Shown here piece after piece: positions 32,000-38,594 of a DNA stretch of 38,594 nt (positions are counted from its first letter, which is position 1; the number at the start of each line of letters is the position of its first letter). The translations under genes and the position numbers were made by a program. A model generated the notes under the pieces. It was not told where the DNA came from and made no database searches. It worked only from the letters and a program-made list of their open reading frames with translations. This stretch comes from a virus, in the IMG/VR virus record IMGVR_UViG_3300012008_000018, positions 1 through 38,594 of that record; one strand, given 5' to 3'.

Positions 32000-32262
32000 T
32001 CAAGATCCTTTCGTCCGTAAATCGCCCACAGTTGCTCTTCACTGAGCTTCAGATGGGTTGTGATTCGTAAGAAAACTTCACGGCGTCCTTCCAGAACGGC
32101 ATGAAGTCTCGGGTCAGCGTGAAACGTAGTTTGGTTTGCGCGGCAGAACTTCGCGAGGTCCGCAAGCACACGCTGGGCTGCGCGGTTCTCTGCCTGAAAA
32201 GTCGTAAGGTAGGCGCGCTGGCGCCCGTTGATGAAATCTCTAAGCCGCTCGAGAACGGTCAT
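31996..32262 (-). CDS. Bbp19-like conserved phage protein
   Basis: The 88-residue protein contains FCRANQTTFHADPRLHAVLE and EVFLRITTHLKLSEEQLWAI, the conserved core of the Bbp19 family named from Bordetella phage BPP-1. The family lies between portal and scaffold genes and its function is unknown. Both ends are coupled as ATGA, with portal upstream and scaffold downstream. Confidence 0.88.
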   Translation of the reverse strand: MTVLERLRDFINGRQRAYLTTFQAENRAAQRVLADLAKFCRANQTTFHADPRLHAVLEGRREVFLRITTHLKLSEEQLWAIYGRKDLE

Positions 32263-33947
32263 CCGTTAGCTCCGCCGTATCCGGGCCTTTGCATTGCGCC
32301 CGATTTCGCGATGGCCGCTGCGGCTGGACCAGCTTGAATAAGTTTTTGCTCTTGAGCGTTCTGTGCTCTGTTCGCTCGGATCTGTGCAACGGCGTCTGGG
32401 TCTCTAAAGAATCGTTCTGGTACGCCTTGGATCCGAGCGAGCTCTGGAATCGCGACGTCGAAGTCAAAGAAATCGAGTGCGCTTTGATCTTGCGTGACGT
32501 TCACCACTTGAAGAGCGGTTTCTAAAGCGCGCGCCAGGCCCGACGCTTCTTCAGCTTTCTGCGCCCGGGTGAGCGGGGAATCGTACACGACTTGATACTC
32601 GCCCTTTGCTTCCCTGAGAAGGGGAGGCATTGGAGGTAGAAGGCCTTGCTGAGAAAGGACATCGATCTCGCGGTCAATGAGTGGTCCCAGGTATTCCGAT
32701 TCTTGGCGCCCCAGAGTAGGGGAAATCAAGATCCCTTTCTCTTTCGCGCGCTCGAGAACTTCGGTCGCGGTCATCTGAGGCGTTTCGAGAAGAATTTGGA
32801 AAAGATTTACGAGGAATGCGTCGTTAATGATCGCGCGCTCTTCGTCCATCATCTCTTTGCCGATTTGAACGCTACCCACTGGTAGCGCCTGAATCATCGC
32901 CCGACCTTCAGCCGAAATACCGCCGGGGTTGATCGCGCCGGGCATTAGCGAGAATCCATCGAGGATCCCGTCATCGTGCGCTAACAATACCGGGTCAACC
33001 GCGCGGTGGCCCTGTTTAAGCATGATTTTCTTTTGCTCATTTAGCGTCTTAATCGCTGGCAGAACTTCCATGGCGGGCGATCTGCCGTAAACTTCGTACT
33101 CTGCCTGCTCATAGCGCGAGATTGCGAATGGAAACTTAGGAAAGCCGCCTTCGGAAAGGAGAACTTTGCCATCGATCGAAACGTAATAGGAAACAAAGGG
33201 CATTCCTTTGTAATCGAAACGGTTCGGGTCGTAGTCGTCCGTGCGCGGGCTTACGTGATGGATGAAACGGAACTCCCGGTCTGGATTCGTATCCAACGCG
33301 CCCAGAATCGTTTCCGGAAGTTTATCGCCCCACTTCTGATACGCCTGGCGGGCAGTCATCGGAAAATTACGGACGCCCTTATCAACGTGACCCTGATGGT
33401 TCTCGTCGATGTAGATCTGGCCAAGGTGAATGTTCTTGTACCGGATACCTTTGTTGCCGACTAACTGATCGACGAACATCGCCGCCGTACCGTATCTCCC
33501 AATCGACTTGTACTGTTTTTGGTTCTGCGACTGAAAGTTCGCTTCGGGCGAGTACCGGTATTTGAAAAGGATGTCGGTGACGTTTTCAAAGTACTCCGCG
33601 ACGTCATGGTTCTTCATGAGGTCTTTGTTATTCACGGCGAGTCGGTGCCACTGAGCATTCCGAGGCGTTAAAAGGGAATCTAAGATTGCGCCAAACTTAT
33701 TCATCGCCGAAACAGCCGTAGAGTCTAAAATCTGCGACGTCTGCTTTTGGCCGGGCCAGATCGGAACTTGATTCGCTGAGAATTGCTGAGTTCCGGAAGG
33801 ATCGGTTCGTTCCGCGATCTCCCTCCACTGGGTTTCGAAGTTCGTGCGCTTTCCAGCGAGCCGCTCGTAGTCTCGGATCACATAATCTACGATGTCTTCT
33901 GCCGAGCGCCCGGATTTCACTTTCGTATTCGGGTTGGCAGAATCCAT
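32259..33947 (-). CDS. Portal (head-to-tail connector) protein
   Basis: The 562-residue protein matches the podovirus head-tail connector family. It has an early DYVIRDYERLAGKRTNFETQ, QTSQILDSTAVSAMNKFGAI, then LDSLLTPRNAQWHRL, and NQKQYKSIGRYGTAAMFVDQ. These are the usual blocks of gp8-type portals. It forms the dodecameric ring through which DNA is packed and ejected, and contacts terminase and tail tubular protein A. The stop overlaps the Bbp19-like start. Confidence 0.93.
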   Translation of the reverse strand: MDSANPNTKVKSGRSAEDIVDYVIRDYERLAGKRTNFETQWREIAERTDPSGTQQFSANQVPIWPGQKQTSQILDSTAVSAMNKFGAILDSLLTPRNAQWHRLAVNNKDLMKNHDVAEYFENVTDILFKYRYSPEANFQSQNQKQYKSIGRYGTAAMFVDQLVGNKGIRYKNIHLGQIYIDENHQGHVDKGVRNFPMTARQAYQKWGDKLPETILGALDTNPDREFRFIHHVSPRTDDYDPNRFDYKGMPFVSYYVSIDGKVLLSEGGFPKFPFAISRYEQAEYEVYGRSPAMEVLPAIKTLNEQKKIMLKQGHRAVDPVLLAHDDGILDGFSLMPGAINPGGISAEGRAMIQALPVGSVQIGKEMMDEERAIINDAFLVNLFQILLETPQMTATEVLERAKEKGILISPTLGRQESEYLGPLIDREIDVLSQQGLLPPMPPLLREAKGEYQVVYDSPLTRAQKAEEASGLARALETALQVVNVTQDQSALDFFDFDVAIPELARIQGVPERFFRDPDAVAQIRANRAQNAQEQKLIQAGPAAAAIAKSGAMQRPGYGGANG

Positions 33948-33950
33948 AGA

Positions 33951-34313
33951 TTACGATCCCAGGAGAGTTTGTTTAGCGGTAAGGGGAGCGCTGCCCACAC
34001 CACTACCAGAGGTAAGAATCGTCGAAGCCCGGCCTTGGGCCCGCCGCTGTTCGGCTTCCGCTTCAGAAAGAGCCGCCGCGGAGTTACCCGGCGTCGGTGT
34101 GTCCGTAAGCGCCGGAGGATTTCCGGGATTTGGGGCTGCGGCTTTCGCAGCGGCACGAAACGCGCCGCCTGGATCGCCCGCGCCTTCGGTTAAAATATCG
34201 GTGTACTTCGTGGCACCCGGCGAAAGGAATTTATGGGCAAGGGCCTGCGAGGGGTTCAAAACCGTCTGGGCCCAGCCAGGCAAATTTTTTGTGAGAGGAC
34301 CATTTCCCGACAT
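33951..34313 (-). CDS. Small disordered virion-region protein
   Basis: The 120-residue product is Pro/Ala/Gly-rich (AAAPNPGNPPALTDTPTPGN), with a charged helix (AALSEAEAEQRRAQGRASTI) and an apparently conserved tail, LTAKQTLLGS. Similar short proteins are found between large terminase and portal in BPP-1-like phages; the role is unknown. No clear ribosome site precedes the ATG. The 36-base gap upstream contains the TTGTAAA-type motif and a TTGACA box. Confidence 0.7.
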   Translation of the reverse strand: MSGNGPLTKNLPGWAQTVLNPSQALAHKFLSPGATKYTDILTEGAGDPGGAFRAAAKAAAPNPGNPPALTDTPTPGNSAAALSEAEAEQRRAQGRASTILTSGSGVGSAPLTAKQTLLGS

Positions 34314-34342
34314 ATCTACGATACTGTCAATTGATATACACT

Positions 34343-34360
34343 TTGTAAACTACTTTACAC
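34343..34360. promoter_or_regulatory. TTGTAAA-CTAC-TTTACAC motif at the end of terminase
   Basis: The arms match the 11006-11023 repeat except for the final base, with the same spacing. It overlaps the terminase stop codon (34350-34352). A perfect TTGACA on the - strand lies 13 bases further on. A role as operator or promoter element is a guess. Confidence 0.4.
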
Positions 34361-35915
34361 GATACGGATCTTCTGAGCCTCCGAAGAAATCGTAGTCCAT
34401 TCCGGTCGCGACTTTATTTTGACGTGAGCCGCGGGAAGCTTTCTGCTGTTTTGAGGCGACTTTTACCGCGAAAGTGCACGCAAGTGCATCCCCGTGGTCG
34501 GGCGAAGCTAGGCCCCTTCGCTTCATTTCTTCCTTCGACTCGAGAATGAGTTTGTCCGATCCTTTTTGAAACCGGTACTCCGGTCCCGCCAAGTCGTCAC
34601 ACAGGAATGGATCGCGGTCGATGCACCCGCCGCCCAGCCAATCCCGAACTTTAGCCCACATATAAGTTCTTAGATTGGACCACTCGGGCTCGGGACTGGA
34701 TCCGCCAAACCAAACCTCATGAACTTTGTAGTTCATATGCCTGAGAGCATCGATGATTCCGGTGCCATTGCCCGCATCGATACAGATCGCATCCGGATCA
34801 TACTTCTCCGCAAGCTCCGCGACCTTGTTCGCGACTTGCATATTATCCGCGCCCTTCATTTTCACGAAAGGGATCGAACGTGCATCGCGGCCTTGGCGAA
34901 AACGAATGATCGTGGCGTCGTCGCCGTACCTCGCCGGGTCGACGCCCATGATGAGAGGTGCCCAGGTATCCGGAATGAGTTCGCGTTCTATGGCCTGCGA
35001 GATGAGTTCGCGGTTGATGAACTGCGAGTCGCCTTGGCGCGGAAACTCGCCTTTTACTTCGATCCGCGCTTCGTCCGAGTCTTCGCCGTACTTCTCGACG
35101 ATGTCGTTAAGGACCTTCTTATCCGTTCCCTCCACTTTGCGCGAATCGAGGTGCCGCCGGTTCCAGTAGTCTCTGAACCGGTGGAAGCATTCGAAGAACT
35201 CTCCGGTGTTTCGCCGGGGATTGGAAAAGACAAAGTGATACCGGTCCAGAATAGGCTCGGTGAAAAACCCTTCCGAGACTTTCCAGATAGGAGCGGGGAT
35301 ACCTGACGCTTCATCGAATATAAGTAAGATGCCATTGTGATTGTGAACTCCGGCGAACGCGTCCGGATTCTCCTCCGACCATAATTGCGCTTGGCTGTAA
35401 TAGTATCCGGTGTCGATACCGAGTTGTTTCTTGAGTAAAGCTTCGAACCATTCCGCCGGTTTGAGAGACATCGCGGTCTTTTCGAACCAGTGAGAGTTTA
35501 AAGATGACGTGTGCCACTTGCCTAATTCGGCCCAGGTTCTCGTCTTAAGCTGAGATTCGTTGTTTGCCGTGTTGATGCACGTTGCGCCGAGACGTGTAGA
35601 CATCATCCACATATTGAGCCACGCGACTAAAGAAGACTTTCCGGTGCCACGACCAGAAGTCGTTGCGGATTTATATACCTCGGGAGGCTTGCCCTGGCTC
35701 ATCAGGTTCTTGTTCGTGGCGATGTGAAGGCGGATCTGCTCGAGTTCGTCACGTTGCCAGCCACGGGGTCCGGCGTGGTGCTCGAGAGGAGTGCCGCGTT
35801 TTCCCCAGGGGAATACGAAAAGGACGAAGCGGAGAGGATCGTCCTTCAAGGCGAAGATCTCTGTCATGAGCTTTTGATCGTCTGCGGCCGAGTAGGGGGA
35901 AATTATTTTGGACAA
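34350..35915 (-). CDS. terL: Terminase large subunit
   Basis: The 521-residue protein has Walker A SGRGTGKSS (about residues 87-95) and Walker B LLIFDEAS (D201, E202). The RNase H-like nuclease has D326 (GVDPARYGDD), D380 (CIDAGNGTG) and the HGDALA aspartate near the C-terminus. It packages DNA by ATP hydrolysis and cuts it. The start is TTG at 35915: an in-frame TAG immediately precedes it, and GAAGGTG lies six bases upstream; the next in-frame ATG is 16 codons later without a ribosome site. The weak start may limit its level. Confidence 0.94.
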   Translation of the reverse strand: MSKIISPYSAADDQKLMTEIFALKDDPLRFVLFVFPWGKRGTPLEHHAGPRGWQRDELEQIRLHIATNKNLMSQGKPPEVYKSATTSGRGTGKSSLVAWLNMWMMSTRLGATCINTANNESQLKTRTWAELGKWHTSSLNSHWFEKTAMSLKPAEWFEALLKKQLGIDTGYYYSQAQLWSEENPDAFAGVHNHNGILLIFDEASGIPAPIWKVSEGFFTEPILDRYHFVFSNPRRNTGEFFECFHRFRDYWNRRHLDSRKVEGTDKKVLNDIVEKYGEDSDEARIEVKGEFPRQGDSQFINRELISQAIERELIPDTWAPLIMGVDPARYGDDATIIRFRQGRDARSIPFVKMKGADNMQVANKVAELAEKYDPDAICIDAGNGTGIIDALRHMNYKVHEVWFGGSSPEPEWSNLRTYMWAKVRDWLGGGCIDRDPFLCDDLAGPEYRFQKGSDKLILESKEEMKRRGLASPDHGDALACTFAVKVASKQQKASRGSRQNKVATGMDYDFFGGSEDPYRVK

Positions 35916-36084
35916 CTAGTTCACCTTCTCGTCAATCTTCAGTCGGAGTTGATTTAAAAAAAATATTTCAAAAAATTAAACGGAATGTCCGTGCCACTAA
36001 CTGTATAGGGATCCCATTCCCTGATCCCGGGGGTACCCCACGGCTATACCCCCCCGTTGTCGGAATGCTTTGTGGATCCGGCGT
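35916..36084. other. Terminase intergenic region with GC hairpin and A/T tracts (candidate packaging site)
   Basis: The 169-base gap holds no gene. GGGGGTA (36029-36035) pairs with TACCCCC (36047-36053), and the left half contains the palindrome GGGGTACCCC. Nearby are GGGATCCC (36008-36015) and an A-rich run at 35957-35983 that would bend DNA. Packaging sites often lie in or beside the small terminase gene, so this is a candidate cos or pac; a transcription attenuator is the alternative. Confidence 0.4.
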
Positions 36085-36597
36085 TCACTTGAGGAGCTCC
36101 GCGAACGGGTCAACTGATTCATTCAATTCAGACTGCGCTACAGGTTTGGAACCTGTTGATCGATCCGTATCAATCGCTGATATATCAGTCACTTCAGACT
36201 GAATGAATTTCTCCGGCCTACTTAGGGCCAACGTCCTTGCAGCTGCAGCCTCTAGTGCATCGGTTATAGACGCGGTGGCGGTTACAGTTACGTCGAGTTT
36301 ATCGCCGTAAACGGAAGGTCTTATCTTACTCGCCGTCCATTGCCTCGCTTGAATCATGTTCCGCGCGCGGTTTGGATCAATTGACTCATTGTCTGCAATT
36401 GGAAGGATTTCTTCGACGTATAAGTCAGCTTGAGCCTGGCGCGCGCATGCGTAATCGTCCGCCGATTTTAGATTATGAGAAATGAATTTATAGAATGTAC
36501 TTCGTACAACTCCGTGTTTTTCCAAGCTTCGTGTCAGGCTAAGTCCGTCATAAATGTCGCGGAGTATAGCTTCGAACTTAAGCGGATCAATAGGCAT
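36085..36597 (-). CDS. terS: Terminase small subunit
   Basis: The 170-residue protein has an N-terminal HTH (LSLTRSLEKHGVVRSTFYKF) and the conserved DNAs-binding-family block YACARQAQADLYVEEILPIA, then RARNMIQARQWTASKIRPSV and YGDKLDV. These match small terminase subunits of podoviruses. It recognises the packaging site and feeds the large subunit. The C-terminal tail (from about residue 125) is acidic and variable. It heads the - strand late operon, divergent from the exported protein genes at 36716. Confidence 0.9.
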   Translation of the reverse strand: MPIDPLKFEAILRDIYDGLSLTRSLEKHGVVRSTFYKFISHNLKSADDYACARQAQADLYVEEILPIADNESIDPNRARNMIQARQWTASKIRPSVYGDKLDVTVTATASITDALEAAAARTLALSRPEKFIQSEVTDISAIDTDRSTGSKPVAQSELNESVDPFAELLK

Positions 36598-36715
36598 TCA
36601 CTCAATTTAGTGCACCGCTTAAAATAATTCAAATAGTAGTTGTGCATTAGTCACTATTTATGTATACATATATACATAACCGGTCGAACTAGACCCCTAA
36701 CGAAGGAAAAACGCA
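36598..36715. promoter_or_regulatory. Divergent control region with near-palindrome 36658-36679
   Basis: TTATGTATA and TATACATAA form a perfect 9-bp inverted repeat around CATA, a plausible operator between the late operon and the + strand genes. On the + strand TTGTGC (36640-36645) and TATACA (36663-36668) lie 17 bases apart, a weak sigma70-type pair whose -10 is inside the palindrome. TTGTGCATTA here repeats that at 18309. AAGGA before 36716 is the ribosome site. Confidence 0.5.
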
Positions 36716-36934
36716 ATGAAGTACTTAATCCTCGCCTTGATCACCGTCTCCGCGAACGCCGCTGAATACCGTTCCTATTATGTGGTGAACGGTAAACAGA
36801 CCGAAACGAGCGAAGCTTTGATCCGCGCGCTGAAAGGCGAAGAAGTCGTTAAATGCCAAACGGTCGAAGCGAAACCAAATAAGAGCGGTTCTTCGATCGC
36901 GCTCCACAACGTGAAGAAACCGAAGGCGAACTAA
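36716..36934 (+). CDS. Small exported basic protein
   Basis: The 72-residue product has a Sec signal peptide (MKYLILALITVSANA, cleavage near residue 15-16). The mature part of about 57 residues has a net charge near +4. It includes YYVVNGKQTETSEALIRALK, then EEVVKCQTVEAK with a single Cys. Small proteins of this outline occur in phage accessory regions, but I know no function. It is the first gene to the right of the divergent region and the next gene starts immediately after its stop (TAAATG), so they form a pair. Confidence 0.75.
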   Translation: MKYLILALITVSANAAEYRSYYVVNGKQTETSEALIRALKGEEVVKCQTVEAKPNKSGSSIALHNVKKPKAN

Positions 36935-37204
36935 ATGCTTTTCCTCTTGATGCTACTCGCTTCGAGCGCATTCGCTCACGACTCGACGGAATACGACCTA
37001 TGTATCGACGACGCGAAATGGGAAAATTTCGCGCGAATGGAAGACACGACTAACGACGTGATCATTTCCTTCGACGCCGAGAATTTCCAGGTCGCTGGCG
37101 CATGGACGAATTGCCAGGTCAACTTCGTTCGAAATCCTGATCCCATCTTTTTCTCCGAAGAAGTGTGTGGCGGATTCTATGAGGACGACGACAACTATAT
37201 TTAA
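36935..37204 (+). CDS. Small exported acidic protein
   Basis: The 89-residue product starts with a short signal peptide (MLFLLMLLASSAFA, cleavage before HDS). The mature part is very acidic, with about 18 Asp/Glu against 3 Lys/Arg, ending EDDDNY, and has three cysteines (DLC, TNC, EVC). Its ATG directly follows the upstream stop, so it is coupled to the basic partner. Binding to that protein in the periplasm, or action at the cell surface such as superinfection exclusion, is possible but unproven. Tandem hairpins follow the stop. Confidence 0.75.
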   Translation: MLFLLMLLASSAFAHDSTEYDLCIDDAKWENFARMEDTTNDVIISFDAENFQVAGAWTNCQVNFVRNPDPIFFSEEVCGGFYEDDDNYI

Positions 37205-37210
37205 GTCGAA

Positions 37211-37253
37211 ACGCCTCCAGTGAAAGGGGAGGCGTCTTAGGGTTTTGCCCTAA
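37211..37253 (+). terminator. Tandem hairpins after the exported protein genes
   Basis: ACGCCTCC (37211-37218) pairs with GGAGGCGT (37228-37235); TTAGGG (37237-37242) pairs with CCCTAA (37248-37253) over TTTTG. The two stems are one base apart. There is no proper U-tract, so they may be a processing or stabilising structure or a weak terminator before the gene at 37294. Confidence 0.5.
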
Positions 37254-37293
37254 CTGAAGAGACTAAATAACTCGCTATTACAGGAGATAGAAA

Positions 37294-37752
37294 ATGAGCA
37301 CTAGAGCCACAATCATAATTCAAGATTCCGATTCGAAAGCGATCTTTTACCGCCATTCAGATGGATACCCGAAACTTTGTGGGGCGGAATTAGTTCGCTT
37401 TGTTCAAGGCTACTATTCGGGAGCGATGCGGAAAAACGTATTCCAGTCGTCCGGATGGCTAATCGTTGCGGGCCACAAGGAATATCTCGATCCGGCCGAA
37501 GGCGGATCCGGAAAGTTCACGGGCGTCGCCACGATGGAAGACCGTTACGGCGGATGGAAAGTAGGCGCGTACGAAATTGCGGATTCAATCGGTATGGGCG
37601 AAGAGTTCGTTTACATAATCGACTTGGAAAAATGCACGCTCACTTGCCGCATACCTAATTCCGCTTACTGGGATAAGCCAACGCTGAAAAACACGACGGC
37701 TTGTAAAGAATTTCCAACAGTGTCGTTCGCTCGTCTCGAGGTGGTCGCATGA
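37294..37752 (+). CDS. Conserved phage protein with MSTRATI start
   Basis: The 152-residue protein starts MSTRATIIIQDSDSKAIFYRHSDGYPKLCG. An 'STRATI.I' start followed by 'YRHSDGYP' is shared by a widespread uncharacterised phage and bacterial family. The remainder (YIIDLEKCTLTCRIP) looks like a compact sheet. It is cytosolic, with no signal peptide. AGGAG lies 9 bases before the ATG. The next gene overlaps its stop as ATGA, so they are partners. No function is known to me. Confidence 0.85.
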   Translation: MSTRATIIIQDSDSKAIFYRHSDGYPKLCGAELVRFVQGYYSGAMRKNVFQSSGWLIVAGHKEYLDPAEGGSGKFTGVATMEDRYGGWKVGAYEIADSIGMGEEFVYIIDLEKCTLTCRIPNSAYWDKPTLKNTTACKEFPTVSFARLEVVA

Positions 37753-38012
37753 GCACATCGAAACTCGAAGCAAAGCAGCGAATCGAAAAAGCGTTAGGCG
37801 ATATTGAACGGGCGCAAAATCACCTTCTAAATGCATGTGAATCGCTATCCCGCATAAATGGGGCGTGCGACGAATGGGAACGCATCGGCAAAGTGTACGA
37901 CACGGTCAAAGCGTCATGGTACGTCGTCCGAAATTTAAGTTTTAATGATAGCCTTGATCTCGATAGCGACGCAAAGCGGACCTTCGAAGCGCGAAAGAGC
38001 GGCGCGAGATGA
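37749..38012 (+). CDS. Small helical protein coupled to the MSTRATI gene
   Basis: The 87-residue product is largely helical, with a heptad-like first half (STSKLEAKQRIEKALGDIER, then LLNACESLSRINGACDEWER). The rest has WYVVRNLSFND and a basic end. The ATG overlaps the previous stop as ATGA. No family is recognised. After its stop only very short frames continue on this strand, and the strong small gene in this interval lies on the opposite strand. Confidence 0.7.
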   Translation: MSTSKLEAKQRIEKALGDIERAQNHLLNACESLSRINGACDEWERIGKVYDTVKASWYVVRNLSFNDSLDLDSDAKRTFEARKSGAR

Positions 38013-38043
38013 CCGGAGCAGTAAAATGGTGAAATGGCGGGTC

Positions 38044-38160
38044 CTAGAGAATCGAATAAGCACTAACCGCCCAAACGATACCCGCCCAAACCGCCCATCC
38101 CACGATTACAAACCCCGAAGCGCAAAGAGCCCAAACGCCTAACATCTTAAGGTACCTCAT
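38044..38160 (-). CDS. Trp-rich 38-residue membrane protein
   Basis: The frame begins MRYLKMLGVW, continues as one hydrophobic helix (about residues 6-38, including VIVGWAVWAGIVWAVSAY) and contains four tryptophans. Its ATG overlaps the stop of the lipoprotein gene as ATGA, which gives strong support for translation. The N-terminus is basic, so the helix probably inserts with the N-terminus inside. Small membrane proteins of this size act as holin antagonists, toxins or exclusion factors; which applies here is unknown. It lies opposite a 38-codon basic frame on the + strand. Confidence 0.6.
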   Translation of the reverse strand: MRYLKMLGVWALCASGFVIVGWAVWAGIVWAVSAYSIL

Positions 38161-38567
38161 AGACGCTGTTCGACCACTTGCCTAATGGCGTCTTTCGTTT
38201 CCTGCTCGTCGATCCGGTCCATCGAAAGAACCGGTCCGGTACCTTGAAAAGCCTGGTGATGGGAATACTTCCGGACCTGCTCAGCAAGCGCCGCCCGATC
38301 GCCACGGCATTTCGCAACCGCCGCGTCCGCAACCGTCTCCGGACTTTCCGCCGAGGCTCGGTAACTTACGACTGCCCGCACTATGCATTCGTGGTAAGCG
38401 GCGCGTAAGTCCTGCTCCTTCCGGAGCTGCCTCCCCGCACACCCGCTTGCAGCGGAAACGAGCATGGCCAGGGCGAGAATATGTACCGGAGTTCTCCGGG
38501 TACAAAAAGTCAAAAGGCACACATCCGGTACACACTTAAGATCTTGAATTTCTTTCAATATTCTCAT
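38157..38567 (-). CDS. Lipoprotein of unknown function
   Basis: The 136-residue frame contains a lipobox-like AASGC (Cys43) after a hydrophobic stretch (VHILALAMLVSAA). The first 28 residues are too long and polar for a normal signal peptide. A start nearer residue 16-19 (GTG or TTG) is therefore possible, although AAGGG lies five bases before the ATG. The mature part is helical, with two Cys (AYHECIVRAV, VAKCRG) and the end AIRQVVEQRL. It resembles no family I know. The stop overlaps the small membrane gene as ATGA, so they are probably a membrane pair. Confidence 0.7.
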   Translation of the reverse strand: MRILKEIQDLKCVPDVCLLTFCTRRTPVHILALAMLVSAASGCAGRQLRKEQDLRAAYHECIVRAVVSYRASAESPETVADAAVAKCRGDRAALAEQVRKYSHHQAFQGTGPVLSMDRIDEQETKDAIRQVVEQRL

Positions 38568-38594
38568 TTGTACCCTTTGTACCTTTTATTATTA

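Noticed and set aside
33892-34395. 167-codon + strand frame across the portal/terminase junction
   Set aside because: It runs opposite three coherent - strand genes and lacks any recognised motif.
38009-38032. Seven-codon frame starting on ATGA after the 87-aa gene
   Set aside because: It is too short, and it does not link to another convincing gene.
38026-38142. 38-codon basic frame on the + strand with GGAG upstream
   Set aside because: It is almost wholly opposite the hydrophobic - strand gene at 38044-38160, which has better support from its ATGA coupling. Both are unlikely to be coding.

Overview
The window carries almost all of a temperate, short-tailed (podovirus-type) phage of a Gram-negative host, either as a free genome or as an assembled or permuted copy. 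The virion genes follow the T7 and BPP-1-like order: small and large terminase, portal, Bbp19-like protein, scaffold, capsid, tail tubes A and B, internal virion proteins, gp17-like fibre. There is no T7-type RNA polymerase. The Gram-negative assignment is inferred from two lipobox proteins, a candidate spanin pair and an M15 peptidoglycan endopeptidase. I cannot name the host species. Both ends of the window lie in phage-like sequence and no host gene is visible.

Left arm (1-12344, + strand). An alanine-dipeptide-repeat protein opens the window. A chain of small early genes follows (312-3220), joined almost throughout by ATGA stop/start overlaps. It includes two paralogous phage Dam-type N6-adenine methyltransferases. 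The replication module comes next: SNF2 helicase, small accessory protein, DUF2800 nuclease with a Cas4/AddB-like cysteine pattern, DUF2815 single-strand-binding protein, family-A DNA polymerase divided into two coupled genes, and a primase-polymerase/helicase. The arm ends with an excisionase-like HTH protein, an attP site and a tyrosine integrase. The attP core reproduces the 3' part of a tRNA-Arg, from anticodon loop to CCA, and is flanked by two identical 18-bp repeats.

Right arm (12341-36597, - strand, read right to left). Packaging genes lead, then portal, scaffold and capsid, a strong terminator, tail tubes, four internal virion genes including a GNAT protein and a 1592-residue ejection protein, three fibre-type genes and a lysis cassette. 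The lysis cassette converges on the integrase with a 4-bp overlap.

Right end (36598-38594). A divergent control region with a near-palindrome separates the late operon from + strand accessory genes: two small exported proteins of opposite charge, tandem hairpins, and a conserved phage protein with a small partner. On the - strand at the very end are a lipoprotein and a tryptophan-rich 38-residue membrane protein coupled to it.

Most notable are the divided DNA polymerase, the attP architecture, the twin methyltransferases with a 14-codon ORF bridging two ATGA junctions, the small hydrophobic gene at 38044-38160, and a recurring TTGTAAA-N4-TTTACAA type motif in gene gaps. No CI-like repressor is recognisable.
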